A stretch of DNA of 64,000 bases from Variovorax boronicumulans (GCF_029892485.1 NZ_JARXVG010000011.1:62001-126000); one strand, 5' to 3'. Shown: positions 53,457-62,527, numbered from the stretch's first letter. Numbers and translations: made by a program. The notes: generated by a model not told the origin, from the letters alone.

Positions 53457-54071
53457 GTGTCGATCTACGAATTGAAGCCGCGTTTCCAGGCGCTGCTGCG
53501 GCCGCTGGTGGTCCGCCTGCATGCCATGGGCGTCACGGCCAACCAGGTCACGCTGGCGGCGTGCGTCGTCTCGGTCGTGCTCGGGCTTTGGCTTTTCTTC
53601 GCGGCCCCCTCGCTCGCGGCCTTCGGGCTCATTCCGGCATGGATGTTCCTGCGCATGGCCTTCAACGCCATCGACGGCATGCTGGCGCGCGAGCACCACC
53701 AGCAGAGCAAGCTGGGCGCCTTCCTCAACGAACTGACCGACGTGGTCTCCGACGCCGCGCTCTACCTGCCCTTTGCGCTGGTGGCGCCCTTCAGCCCGTT
53801 CTGGGTCGGCACGGTGATCGTGCTGGCCGGGCTGAGCGAATTCGCCGGCGCACTGGGTCCCACGGTGGGCGCCTCGCGCCGCTACGACGGGCCGCTGGGC
53901 AAGAGCGACCGAGCCTTCGTGTTCGGCGCGCTCGGCCTGTACGTGGCGCTGGGCTGGCCGCTGCCGGGCTGGACGGCGTGGCTGATGCCGCTGCTGGCGG
54001 CGCTCGTGGCCTGGACCACCGTCAACCGCATTCGCCGCGCATTGGCAGAAGCCGATGCTGCCGGCCACTGA
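53457..54071 (+). CDS. ynbA: CDP-alcohol phosphatidyltransferase (YnbA-like)
   Basis: This 204-residue membrane enzyme has a CDP-alcohol phosphotransferase motif at NAIDGMLAREHHQQSKLGAF then LNELTD. The first Asp of the canonical DxxDG is Asn here, and the spacing to the last Asp is slightly altered. Such enzymes join a CDP-lipid or CDP-alcohol to an alcohol acceptor. Length and gene neighbours match E. coli YnbA (about 200 residues). The start is GTG. It begins a six-gene run ending with a CdsA-like gene that would supply CDP-diacylglycerol. Confidence 0.82.
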   Translation: MSIYELKPRFQALLRPLVVRLHAMGVTANQVTLAACVVSVVLGLWLFFAAPSLAAFGLIPAWMFLRMAFNAIDGMLAREHHQQSKLGAFLNELTDVVSDAALYLPFALVAPFSPFWVGTVIVLAGLSEFAGALGPTVGASRRYDGPLGKSDRAFVFGALGLYVALGWPLPGWTAWLMPLLAALVAWTTVNRIRRALAEADAAGH

Positions 54072-54098
54072 ACACATACAAAGATCGACAGGGATTCA

Positions 54099-55865
54099 AT
54101 GACAGACATCACTCCACGCATTGCCGAAGAGCTTCACTTCCAGACGCACGACGGCGAATCGCTTTTCTACCGCCACTGGCCGGCCACGGGCGCCGTGCGC
54201 CGCGGCGCCATCGTGCTGTTCCACCGCGGCCATGAGCACGGTGCGCGCATGGCGCACTTGGTCGACGAGCTGAACCTGCCCGACTTCGACTTCTTCGCCT
54301 GGGACGCGCGCGGCCACGGCCGCTCGCCCGGGCAGCGCGGCTACAGCCCGAGCTTCGGCACCTCGGTGCGCGACGTGCAGACCTTCGTCCACCACATCGG
54401 CTCGGCGCACGGCGTGGCCGAGCAGGACATCCACGTGGTCGCGCAGAGCGTGGGCGCGGTGCTCATCGCCACCTGGGCGCACGACTACGCCCCCAAGGTG
54501 CGCGGCCTCACGCTGGCCTCGCCCGCCTTCAAGGTGAAGCTCTACGTGCCCTTCGCGCGCGCCGGGCTCGGGCTGATGCACAAGCTGCGCGGCCTGTTCT
54601 TCGTCAACAGCTACGTGAAGGCGAAGCTCCTCACGCACGACCCCGAGCGCATCGCGAGCTACGAGAGCGATCCGCTGATCTCGCGGCCGATCGCGGTCAA
54701 CATCCTGCTGGGCCTGTACGAAGCGGCCGACCGCGTGGTGGCCGATGCCAACGCGATCACGCTGCCGGTGCAACTGCTCATTTCGGGCGCCGACTGGGTG
54801 GTGCACCACAAGCCGCAGCACCAGTTCTTCGAGCGGCTGGGCAGCGCGGTCAAGACCAAGACCGAACTGCCGGGCTTCTTCCATGACACCCTGGGCGAGA
54901 AGGACCGCGCGCCGGCCGTGGCGCAAATCCGCGAATTCATCCTGCAGCGCTTCGATGCGCCGGCCGTGCCGGTCGACCGCACCGCCGCGCACCTGAGCGG
55001 CGACACGGCCGACGAGTCGCGCGCGCTGGCCGAGCCGCTCTCTCCTCTGTCGCCGCGCGGCGCCTACTGGGCCATGACGCGCGCGGGCCTGCGCATCGGC
55101 GGCAAGCTCTCCAGCGGTATCGCGCTCGGCCACAAGACCGGTTTCGATTCGGGCAGCACGCTCGACTACGTCTACCGCAACCACCCCGAAGGCAAGGGGC
55201 CGCTGGGCCGCAACATCGACAACACCTACCTCAACTCGATCGGCTGGCGCGGCATTCGCCAGCGCAAGATCCACGTCGAGGAGCTGCTGCGCATCGCAAT
55301 GGAGCGGCTGGCCGAAATGCACCGCGAGGTGCGGGTGATGGACATCGCCGCCGGCCATGGCCGCTATGTGCTCGACGCGGTGCTCGCGAGCCCGGTCAAG
55401 GCCAGCTCGATCCTGCTGCGCGACTACAGCGACATCAACGTGCGCGACGGCCGCGCGCTCATCGCCGAGAAGGGCCTGCAGGACACCGCGCAGTTCGTGC
55501 AGGCCGATGCCTTCGACCGCATCAGCCTGGCCACGGTGACGCCGCGGCCCACGCTGGCGGTGGTGTCGGGCCTGTACGAACTCTTTCCCGACAACGAGAT
55601 GGTGCAGCGCTCGCTCGCGGGCGTAGGCGATGCGGTGGAAGACCGAGGCTACCTCGTCTACACCGGGCAGCCGTGGCATCCGCAGCTGGAGATGATCGCG
55701 CGCGCACTCACCAGCCACCGCCAGGGCGAAGCCTGGGTGATGCGCCGCCGCACGCAGGTCGAGATGGACCAGCTGGTGGAAGAAGCGGGCTTCCGCAAGA
55801 TCGACCAGCGGGTCGATGAGTGGGGGATCTTCACGGTCTCTTTGGCGGTGCGCACAGGCCGATGA
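54099..55865 (+). CDS. ynbC: Bifunctional alpha/beta hydrolase and SAM methyltransferase (YnbC-like)
   Basis: In this 588-residue protein the N-terminal domain is a serine hydrolase (FHRGHEHGARM, DARGHGRSPGQRG, nucleophile in VVAQSVGAVLIA) of the monoacylglycerol-lipase type. The C-terminal domain is a class I methyltransferase (VMDIAAGHGRYVLDAVLA, LLRDYSDINVRDGRALIAEK). Both domains and the length match E. coli YnbC. It may remodel or methylate the lipid made by the neighbouring enzymes; neither activity has been shown. The stop overlaps the next start by four bases. Confidence 0.85.
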   Translation: MTDITPRIAEELHFQTHDGESLFYRHWPATGAVRRGAIVLFHRGHEHGARMAHLVDELNLPDFDFFAWDARGHGRSPGQRGYSPSFGTSVRDVQTFVHHIGSAHGVAEQDIHVVAQSVGAVLIATWAHDYAPKVRGLTLASPAFKVKLYVPFARAGLGLMHKLRGLFFVNSYVKAKLLTHDPERIASYESDPLISRPIAVNILLGLYEAADRVVADANAITLPVQLLISGADWVVHHKPQHQFFERLGSAVKTKTELPGFFHDTLGEKDRAPAVAQIREFILQRFDAPAVPVDRTAAHLSGDTADESRALAEPLSPLSPRGAYWAMTRAGLRIGGKLSSGIALGHKTGFDSGSTLDYVYRNHPEGKGPLGRNIDNTYLNSIGWRGIRQRKIHVEELLRIAMERLAEMHREVRVMDIAAGHGRYVLDAVLASPVKASSILLRDYSDINVRDGRALIAEKGLQDTAQFVQADAFDRISLATVTPRPTLAVVSGLYELFPDNEMVQRSLAGVGDAVEDRGYLVYTGQPWHPQLEMIARALTSHRQGEAWVMRRRTQVEMDQLVEEAGFRKIDQRVDEWGIFTVSLAVRTGR

Positions 55866-57217
55866 AAGCCTGGTTCGAACAGCGCCCCTGGAAGCGCGCA
55901 GCCGCATGGCTCGTGTTCCTCGGGCCGCTGTTCTATGCGACCTACGGCTTCGCCAACTGGTGGGCCACCATGCGCGCGAACGTGCCTTCGATGGCCTTCG
56001 ACTGGGAACGGCAGATCCCGTTCTGGCCGTGGACGATCTTTCCGTACTGGACGATCAACGTGTTCTACGCGCTGTCGCTGTTCCTGGCGCGCAGCAAGCA
56101 CACGCTGGACCGGCATGCGCTGCGGCTGGTCACAGCGACCTTGATAGCCTGCACCTGCTTCATCGTCTGGCCGCTGCACTTCAGTTTCGGGCAGCCGCCG
56201 GTCGATGGCGCGCCGGCATTCCTCTTCAACGCGCTGCGCGGCTTCGACCAGCCGTTCAACCAGGCGCCCTCGCTGCACATCGCGCTGGCCGTGATCCTGT
56301 GGGACTGGTACCGGCAATTCATTCGCCCGCTGTGGGCACGGCTGGTGCTGCATGTGTGGGCGTTCGCGATCTGCGCCTCGGTGCTCACGACGTGGCAGCA
56401 CCACTTCATCGACATTCCGACCGGCGCACTGCTCGGTCTGGTGTGCGTGTGGCTGTGGCCGCTGGAGCGGGTGGTGTCGATGCGGCGCGCCTGGCAGGTC
56501 ACGCGCGATGCACAGCGCTGGAAGCTCGCGGGGTTCTATGCGGTGGGTGCGGTGCTGTTTCTCGCCGCTGCCTTGTACGGCGGCGGCGTGTGGCTGTGGC
56601 TCGCATGGCCGGCCGCGTCGCTCGCCTTCGTGGCGCTCAACTACATCGGCTTCGGCGCACGCGGCTTCCAGATGGACGGACGTGGGCGCATGGGCTGGGC
56701 TGCGCGCTGGATGCTCGCGCCCTACCGGTTCGGCGCCACGATCAACGCCTGGCTCTGGACGCGCAAGCTGCCCGCCTCGGTCGAGGTGGTGCCCGGCTTG
56801 CGGCTCGGCCGACGACCCACGCACGCCGAATGGCTCGCGGCCGGCAAGCCGCGCCTCGTGAGCCTGTGCGCCGAACTGCAGATACCGGTCGGTGTGCCGC
56901 ATGCGCGCTGCGTGCCGCTGCTCGACCTGACGGTGCCGCCGACAGTGCGGCTGCAGCGCGCGGCCGTAGTCATCGAAGGCCAGCGACGCGACGCGGACGG
57001 CGCGCCGGTGTGGGTCTGCTGCGCGCTCGGCTTTTCGCGCAGCGCAGCGGCGGCGATCGCCTGGCTGGGCCGCTACGGCTCGGCCGGCGACCTGGCGCAA
57101 TCCGAAGACACGGTGCGCCGCGCACGGCCGCAGATCGTGCTGCGCCCCGCATGGCGGGTTTCGCTCGCGCCCTTGAAGAGCCTGGACGTCGTACGCAAGG
57201 TGCCGCCCCATGACTGA
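55862..57217 (+). CDS. ynbD: PAP2 phosphatase fused to a dual-specificity phosphatase (YnbD-like)
   Basis: The 451-residue membrane protein has an N-terminal PAP2-type domain with the inositolphosphotransferase-like motifs NQAPSLHIALAVI and TTWQHHFIDIPTGALLG, then a C-terminal tyrosine/dual-specificity phosphatase domain with the CX5R signature CCALGFSRSAAAA. The combination and length match E. coli YnbD. It could hydrolyse a phosphatidyl-alcohol phosphate on the periplasmic side, much as Pgp enzymes do for PG. ATG 55862 overlaps the previous stop; the next gene overlaps by eight bases. Confidence 0.85.
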   Translation: MKAWFEQRPWKRAAAWLVFLGPLFYATYGFANWWATMRANVPSMAFDWERQIPFWPWTIFPYWTINVFYALSLFLARSKHTLDRHALRLVTATLIACTCFIVWPLHFSFGQPPVDGAPAFLFNALRGFDQPFNQAPSLHIALAVILWDWYRQFIRPLWARLVLHVWAFAICASVLTTWQHHFIDIPTGALLGLVCVWLWPLERVVSMRRAWQVTRDAQRWKLAGFYAVGAVLFLAAALYGGGVWLWLAWPAASLAFVALNYIGFGARGFQMDGRGRMGWAARWMLAPYRFGATINAWLWTRKLPASVEVVPGLRLGRRPTHAEWLAAGKPRLVSLCAELQIPVGVPHARCVPLLDLTVPPTVRLQRAAVVIEGQRRDADGAPVWVCCALGFSRSAAAAIAWLGRYGSAGDLAQSEDTVRRARPQIVLRPAWRVSLAPLKSLDVVRKVPPHD

Positions 57218-57650
57218 CAACGACCGCGCCACCTGCGCCGCGCTCGCCGGCCTGCTGCGCGCCTTCACGGTGCTGGCGATCTGGGGTTTTGCGCTGACGT
57301 GCATCGCGGCGCTGGTGCTCGCGCTCACGCTGCGTTCGCTCCCGACCACGCCCATCATGGGCTTCGGCGCGGTCATGATCCTCGGCGTGCTCGAGCGCTA
57401 TTTCGCCTTCCGGCTGCGGCTGGACCAGACGCTGTTCGACGAGCTGGCGCGCGGCACCATCGCCTCGCTCGATGCACTCGACCGCGCGCTGGACCGCCTG
57501 GGCCTTCGCAGCGCGCCCGCATCGCACACGCCCCGCCCGCTCGACGACCGCGTGCAGGGCACCCGCCAGCTCATGCAGCGCCATGCCATCGTGGTCGCCT
57601 GCCAGAGCGCCATGTTCCTTCTTGCCTTGATGACACAGGATTTCTCTTGA
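57210..57650 (+). CDS. Small membrane protein of the ynb-like operon
   Basis: The 146-residue protein has two N-terminal hydrophobic segments (FTVLAIWGFALTCIAALVLA, PIMGFGAVMILGVLE), a soluble helical middle (LFDELARGTIASLDALDRAL) and a C-terminal hydrophobic end. No family is recognised. It overlaps the gene before it by eight bases and the one after by four, so it is probably part of the same lipid-synthesis complex. Confidence 0.7.
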   Translation: MTDNDRATCAALAGLLRAFTVLAIWGFALTCIAALVLALTLRSLPTTPIMGFGAVMILGVLERYFAFRLRLDQTLFDELARGTIASLDALDRALDRLGLRSAPASHTPRPLDDRVQGTRQLMQRHAIVVACQSAMFLLALMTQDFS

Positions 57651-58360
57651 CCGACGACAACAAGAACAACGACAAGCCCAAGCCGGAGAGCACGGTGCTG
57701 CGCCGCGCGCTCGCCATCGTCGCGGGCAAGCTCATCATCGGCGCGGCGGGCCTGCTGACCGGCGTGCGCGCCATCTGGAGCGGCACCACGCCCAAGGCCG
57801 AGCAAACGCTCTACTTCGCCAACCACACGAGCCACGGCGACTTCGTGCTGCTGTGGGCGACGCTGCCGCCCGACCTGCGCGCCCTCACCCGGCCGGTGGC
57901 GGGGCAGGACTACTGGATGGCCTCGAAGGTGCGCCAGTTCATTGGCGCCGACGTGTTCAACGCGCTCATGATCCGCCGCGACGGCTCGGGCCAGGGCGAC
58001 AACCCGGTCGAGCAGATGAAAGAGGCGCTGGAAGGCGGCGACTCGCTCATCATGTTCCCCGAAGGCACGCGCAACACCGGCGACGAGATCCTGCTGCCGC
58101 TCAAGAGTGGCCTCTTCCATCTGGCGCGCGCCTGCCCCAGCGTGCGGCTGGTGCCGGTGTGGATCGAGAACCTCAAGCGCGTGCTGCCCAAGGGCACGCT
58201 GGTGCCGATTCCGCTGGCCTGCACGGTGCGCTTCGGCACGCCGATCGTGCTGGCAGAGGGTGAAGACAAGAACACATTCATCGCCCGCGCACGCTCGGCG
58301 ATGCTCGACCTGCGCCCCGAATACGACCGCAACGACAAGGCCGAAGGCGCCGCATCATGA
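57647..58360 (+). CDS. 1-acyl-sn-glycerol-3-phosphate acyltransferase-like (PlsC family)
   Basis: The 237-residue acyltransferase has the HX4D box in FANHTSHGDFVLL and the acceptor-site motif MFPEGTRNTGDE. One N-terminal hydrophobic helix would anchor it. It would make phosphatidic acid (or an analogue), the substrate of the CdsA-like enzyme downstream. The start is a TTG overlapping the previous stop; a longer frame upstream lies inside that gene. This gene is extra relative to the four-gene E. coli ynbABCD set. Confidence 0.85.
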   Translation: MTDDNKNNDKPKPESTVLRRALAIVAGKLIIGAAGLLTGVRAIWSGTTPKAEQTLYFANHTSHGDFVLLWATLPPDLRALTRPVAGQDYWMASKVRQFIGADVFNALMIRRDGSGQGDNPVEQMKEALEGGDSLIMFPEGTRNTGDEILLPLKSGLFHLARACPSVRLVPVWIENLKRVLPKGTLVPIPLACTVRFGTPIVLAEGEDKNTFIARARSAMLDLRPEYDRNDKAEGAAS

Positions 58361-59313
58361 TCGAACTGTCTCCCTTCGCGTGGACCACGCTCAAGCTCTT
58401 CGGCGGCGTCTTCGGCGTGCTGGTGCTGGCCTCGGCCATCGGCGCGCTGCTCAAGTGGCGCGTGGCGCACGGCCAGCCGCATTCGGTGATCGACAACCTC
58501 AACTCGCGCGTCAACGCGTGGTGGGTGATGGTGGCGGTGATCGGCCTGGCCTTCGCCTTCGGCAAGGGCGGCGTGATCGTGCTGTTCTACCTGATCTCGT
58601 TCTATGCGCTGCGCGAGTTCATCAGCCTGGCCTACACGCGGCGCGGTGACCATGCGGCGATCGCGCTCGCGTTCTTCGTCGCGCTGCCGGGGCAGTACTT
58701 CCTGATCTGGATCGAGTGGTACGGGCTCTATTCGATCTTCATCCCGGTCTACGCCTTCCTGATCCTGCCGATCCTCGCTGCCGTGGGCGGCGACACGCAG
58801 CGCTTCCTGGAGCGCACCTCGAAGATCCAGTGGGGCCTGATGGTGTGCGTGTTCTGCATCAGCCACGTGCCCGCGCTGCTCACGCTGCAGATACCGGGCT
58901 TCGAGGGCCGCAACCTGCTGCTGATCGCGTTCCTGGTGATCGTGGTGCAGGGCAGCGACGTGCTGCAGTACGTGTGGGGCAAGCTCTTCGGCAAGCGCAA
59001 GGTCGCGCCCGAGCTCTCGCCCTCCAAGACCTGGGAAGGCCTGATCGGCGGCGTGGCGAGCGCCACCGCGCTGGGCGCGGCGCTCTACTGGGCGACGCCG
59101 TTCAACCCTTGGCAGGCGGCGCTGATGGCTTTCATGATCTGCTTCATGGGCTTCTTCGGCGGCCTGGTGATGTCGGCCATCAAGCGCGACCGCGGCGTGA
59201 AGGATTGGGGCTCGATGATCGAGGGCCACGGCGGCATGCTCGACCGGCTGGACTCGGTGATCTTCGCAGCGCCGATCTACTTTCACGCAGTGCGCTATTG
59301 GTGGGTGCCGTGA
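58357..59313 (+). CDS. ynbB: Phosphatidate cytidylyltransferase-like (YnbB/CdsA family)
   Basis: The 318-residue polytopic membrane protein has the CDP-diglyceride synthase signatures SPSKTWEGLIGGVAS and RDRGVKDWGSMIEGHGGMLD then RLDSVIFAAP. It would convert a phosphatidic acid and CTP to CDP-diacylglycerol for the CDP-alcohol phosphatidyltransferase encoded first in the operon. Length and context match E. coli YnbB. ATGA overlap with the acyltransferase; the following YdeI-like gene also overlaps by four bases. Confidence 0.85.
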   Translation: MIELSPFAWTTLKLFGGVFGVLVLASAIGALLKWRVAHGQPHSVIDNLNSRVNAWWVMVAVIGLAFAFGKGGVIVLFYLISFYALREFISLAYTRRGDHAAIALAFFVALPGQYFLIWIEWYGLYSIFIPVYAFLILPILAAVGGDTQRFLERTSKIQWGLMVCVFCISHVPALLTLQIPGFEGRNLLLIAFLVIVVQGSDVLQYVWGKLFGKRKVAPELSPSKTWEGLIGGVASATALGAALYWATPFNPWQAALMAFMICFMGFFGGLVMSAIKRDRGVKDWGSMIEGHGGMLDRLDSVIFAAPIYFHAVRYWWVP

Positions 59314-59945
59314 GCACGGCGGCTGCCAAGAAAACTGCCAAACCTGCCGCGAAAGCGGAGCGCATCGTCGACGACACGCCGATGGAATGCGCCAACGCCG
59401 CAGCATTGAAGCGCTGGTACAAAAGCCACCATGCCACCCATGCAGGCGTGTGGCTGCGCATCGCGAAGAAGGCCAGCGGCATCGCCTCCATCGACCACCC
59501 CGAGGCGCTCGAGATCGCGCTGTGCTTCGGCTGGATCGACGGGCGGCGCAAGAGTGACAAGAGCAACGGCGAACAGTATTTCCTGCAGCGCTTCACACCA
59601 CGCACCGCGCGCAGCACCTGGTCGAAGATCAATCGCGACAAGGCGCTGAAACTGATCGACGAAGAGCGCATGCAGCCGGCCGGACTGGCCGAGGTGGAAC
59701 GCGCGAAGGCCGACGGGCGCTGGGATGCGGCCTACGACGCCGCGAGCGTGGCGACCGCACCGCCCGACCTGCAGGCCGCGCTCGATGCGAACAAGAAGGC
59801 CGCGAAGTTCTTCGCCACGCTGGACGCGCGCAATCGCTATGCGGTGCTGTTCCGTACGCAGGGCGCGAAGAAGCCCGAGACGCGCGCCAGGCGCATTGCG
59901 CAGTTCGTCGAGATGCTCGCCAAGGGCGAGAAGATCCACCCTTGA
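59310..59945 (+). CDS. YdeI/OmpD-associated family protein (bacteriocin-protection type)
   Basis: The 211-residue protein begins with a Lys/Ala-rich tail and continues with GVWLRIAKKASGIASIDHPE then ALEIALCFGWIDGRRKS, QYFLQRFTPRTARSTWSKIN and the C-terminal KPETRARRIAQFVEMLAKGE. These mark the YdeI/OmpD-associated family, whose function is poorly defined. GTG 59310 overlaps the CdsA-like stop, so it may be transcribed with the lipid operon although its role there is not clear. Confidence 0.8.
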   Translation: MSTAAAKKTAKPAAKAERIVDDTPMECANAAALKRWYKSHHATHAGVWLRIAKKASGIASIDHPEALEIALCFGWIDGRRKSDKSNGEQYFLQRFTPRTARSTWSKINRDKALKLIDEERMQPAGLAEVERAKADGRWDAAYDAASVATAPPDLQAALDANKKAAKFFATLDARNRYAVLFRTQGAKKPETRARRIAQFVEMLAKGEKIHP

Positions 59946-59958
59946 GGCGAAGGCGGTC

Positions 59959-60774
59959 CTAGTCTTCGTCCATCGCCCGTGAGCGGCCGAGCCAGAACCC
60001 CAGGATCAGGCCGACCGTGCCGAAGCCGATGGCGCCCCAGAGGCTCAGGAAATTGAAGACGTTGTAGCGGCCCGGCTGCTGCGCCAGCTCGCTCGCCAGC
60101 TCCGGGTCGACCAGCCCGCCCAGGCTTCGCGCGGCAGCGAAGTCGAAAGCCGCATCGCCCAGGAAGCCCACTGCCAGCAGAATCGGCAGCACGGTCAGGA
60201 ACGGGAACCATGCGCCGCGCACCTTGCGCCACTCCAGCAGGTAGGCCGCCACCAGCAGCACCGCCCCCGCGCCGATGAGGCCGAGCACGACGGGCCGCCG
60301 GGCCAGCGGCAGCAGCCAGGGCCAGATCCACTGCAGCGGATAAAGCGGCCACTCGGCCTGCGGCGCGATGCCGCCCGGCCGCGCGAAGGCCGGCCAACCC
60401 AGCGCGAGCGTGGCGCGGCCCACCAGCGCAGACGCACAGGCCACGGCCGCGACGCCCAGGCAGCCGATGCGCAGCCATGACGAGCGAGGCTCGGGGAAGA
60501 CATGCGGCGGCATGACGGTCTGGGTGTAGCTGCCACGGCTCCAGCGCCTGGTGACCACGACGGCCTGCGGCTGCGGCGGTGTCAGTTCGCCGCGGACCAG
60601 CCAGTCGATCGCAAGGATCGCCAGTGCGAACGCCATCGCGGCGGTGAGCCATGCGCACGCGCCCGGCATGTCGATGAAGCCGGCCGGCGTCATCATCGGC
60701 AGGTTGCCGTAGACGACGCCCGCGCATCCGTAGGCCAGGAGAATCGGCACGCAGCCGATCAGGGCCGCGCGCAT
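59959..60774 (-). CDS. Polytopic membrane protein of unknown function
   Basis: The 271-residue product has about seven hydrophobic stretches (for example LIGCVPILLAYGCAGVVYGN, LTAAMAFALAILAIDWLV, RPVVLGLIGAGAVLLVAAYL, LSLWGAIGFGTVGLILGFWL) and no recognised domain. The frame is open for long upstream through ruvA in another frame, so the start is uncertain: ATG 60774 begins a typical membrane segment, and GTG 60819 is an alternative. It follows ruvA on the same strand. Confidence 0.6.
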   Translation of the reverse strand: MRAALIGCVPILLAYGCAGVVYGNLPMMTPAGFIDMPGACAWLTAAMAFALAILAIDWLVRGELTPPQPQAVVVTRRWSRGSYTQTVMPPHVFPEPRSSWLRIGCLGVAAVACASALVGRATLALGWPAFARPGGIAPQAEWPLYPLQWIWPWLLPLARRPVVLGLIGAGAVLLVAAYLLEWRKVRGAWFPFLTVLPILLAVGFLGDAAFDFAAARSLGGLVDPELASELAQQPGRYNVFNFLSLWGAIGFGTVGLILGFWLGRSRAMDED

Positions 60775-60842
60775 GAGCAGCAAGTCGCTGTGAACCGACT
60801 CGTGCCGCAACGCCTCCACACGCGACCACGCGCCGCGCAGGC

Positions 60843-61415
60843 TCACTTGGCCAGGGCCTTCAGAGCCAGCTTGATCCCTTCGCTCACCGTCGCATCCTTG
60901 GGCAGCGCCTTGAGCGCGAGCGCGGCTTCCTTGTCGCTGTACCCCAGCGCGACCAGCGCCTGCAGGATGTCGGCCTGCGCGTCGGACGCCGCATGCGCGG
61001 GCAGTCCGATGTCGGCGCCCAGCTTGCCCTTGAGTTCCAGCAGCAGCCGCTCGGCGGTCTTCTTGCCGATGCCGGGGATCTTCACGAGCCGGCCGAGTTC
61101 CTGTGTCGTGATTGCCTGCGACAACTCGCCCACGCTCATGCCCGAGAGCAGCCCGAGCGCAGTGCGCGGGCCCACGCCTGTGATCTTGATGAGCTGGCGG
61201 AAAGCCGCACGCTCCTCGGCGGTGCCGAAACCGTAGAGAATCTGCGCGTCCTCGCGCACCACGAAGTGCGTGAGCAGCGAAACGCGCTCCCCGGTGCCGG
61301 GCAGGTTGTAGAACGTGCTCATCGGCACATCGACCTCGTAACCGACGCCGTTGCAGTCCACCACCACTTGCGGTGGGTTGCGCTCGGCAAGTACGCCGGT
61401 GAGTTTGCCTATCAT
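60843..61415 (-). CDS. ruvA: Holliday junction branch migration protein RuvA
   Basis: The 190-residue protein has the N-terminal OB fold (MIGKLTGVLAERNPPQVVVD then CNGVGYEVDVP), the double HhH DNA-binding region (ITGVGPRTALGLLSGM, IPGIGKKTAERLLLELKGKL) and the C-terminal RuvB-binding domain (ALVALGYSDKEAALALKAL). It tetramerises on four-way junctions and loads RuvB. A dispersed repeat lies directly upstream of its start. ruvB is encoded on the same strand about 7.5 kb away, with the opposite-strand lipid operon between them. Confidence 0.95.
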   Translation of the reverse strand: MIGKLTGVLAERNPPQVVVDCNGVGYEVDVPMSTFYNLPGTGERVSLLTHFVVREDAQILYGFGTAEERAAFRQLIKITGVGPRTALGLLSGMSVGELSQAITTQELGRLVKIPGIGKKTAERLLLELKGKLGADIGLPAHAASDAQADILQALVALGYSDKEAALALKALPKDATVSEGIKLALKALAK

Positions 61416-61420
61416 TGGCC

Positions 61421-61512
61421 CACCCCCGTTGCTTGCTCACTTCGTGTAGCCGCCTCCCCCCTCAAGGGGGCAACATCGGCGGCCCGGCGAAGCCGGTTCC
61501 GCGGTGTTCCCC
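61421..61512 (-). repeat. Dispersed intergenic repeat, copy B
   Basis: This copy lies in the gap between the divergent ruvA and phoH genes and shares CACTTCGTGT, the hairpin core CCCCCTCAAGGGGG, GGCAACA, GCCCGGCGAAGCCGGTTCC and CGGTGTT with the copy at 219-320. Two copies 61 kb apart in unrelated contexts suggest a genome-wide interspersed element. It may influence ruvA transcription because it occupies its immediate upstream region. Confidence 0.8.
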
Positions 61513-61584
61513 GCTTTGGTTTGCGTTTTTTCGAGCATGGCTGGTCTTGCATAGGGCTGCCAAATAGATGGAAATGGATACCGC

Positions 61585-62526
61585 GTGATTCTGCGACACA
61601 CCTTTACCCCACCGAACAACTCGCGCCTCGGACACCTGTGCGGCCCTCTGGACGCGCACCTGCGCCGCATCGAGGAAGCGCTGGGCGTGAAGATCGCGCA
61701 CCGCCACGAGCAGTTCAAGGTCGATGGCCCCAAGGCCCCGGCGCAGCGTGCGATGGACGTGCTGCAGGCGCTCTACGAAATCGCCCAGCGCCCGATCGAC
61801 CCCGCCGTGGTGCAGCTCACGCTGGCCGGCGACGGCTCGATGAGCGACGAGGACGCGGCCATGCTCGTCACCCGCCGCGCCGACCTGCGCGCGCGCACGC
61901 CGACACAGGCGCTGTACCTGGACAACATCGCCAAGCACGACATCACCTTCGGCATCGGCCCGGCCGGCACTGGCAAGACCTACCTCGCGGTGGCCTGCGC
62001 GGTCGACGCGCTGGAGCGCGCGGCGGTGCAGCGCATCGTGCTCACGCGGCCGGCCGTGGAAGCGGGCGAGCGGCTCGGCTTTCTGCCGGGCGACCTGACG
62101 CAGAAGGTCGATCCGTACCTGCGCCCGCTGTACGACGCGCTCTATGACCTCATGGGCTACGAGAAGGTGCAGAAGGCCTTCGAGCGCAATGCGCTGGAGA
62201 TCGCGCCGCTGGCCTTCATGCGCGGTCGCACGCTGAACAACGCGTTCGTGATCCTCGACGAGGCGCAGAACACCTCGGTCGAGCAGATGAAGATGTTCCT
62301 CACGCGCATCGGCTTCGGCGCGAAGGCGGTGGTGACGGGCGACGTGAGCCAGATCGACCTGCCCAAGCAGCAGCTCAGCGGCCTGATCGACGCCGAGCGC
62401 GTGCTCAGGCGCGTGAGCGGCATCGCGATCACGCACTTCACGAGCGCCGACGTGGTGCGGCATCCGCTGGTGGCGAAGATCGTCGATGCCTACGACGGGC
62501 AGCGCAAACGCAGCGGCACGCACTGA
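61585..62526 (+). CDS. PhoH family ATPase
   Basis: The 313-residue protein has a PhoH P-loop ATPase domain with Walker A GIGPAGTGKTYLAVA, RIVLTRPAVEAGERLGFLPG then DLTQKVDPYLRPLYDAL and Walker B NAFVILDEAQNTSVEQMKMF, followed by VVTGDVSQIDLPKQQLSGL. PhoH-type proteins are linked to RNA metabolism. The start is a GTG. It precedes ybeY by one base, the conserved phoH(ybeZ)-ybeY pairing. Confidence 0.92.
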   Translation: MILRHTFTPPNNSRLGHLCGPLDAHLRRIEEALGVKIAHRHEQFKVDGPKAPAQRAMDVLQALYEIAQRPIDPAVVQLTLAGDGSMSDEDAAMLVTRRADLRARTPTQALYLDNIAKHDITFGIGPAGTGKTYLAVACAVDALERAAVQRIVLTRPAVEAGERLGFLPGDLTQKVDPYLRPLYDALYDLMGYEKVQKAFERNALEIAPLAFMRGRTLNNAFVILDEAQNTSVEQMKMFLTRIGFGAKAVVTGDVSQIDLPKQQLSGLIDAERVLRRVSGIAITHFTSADVVRHPLVAKIVDAYDGQRKRSGTH

Positions 62527-62527
62527 G

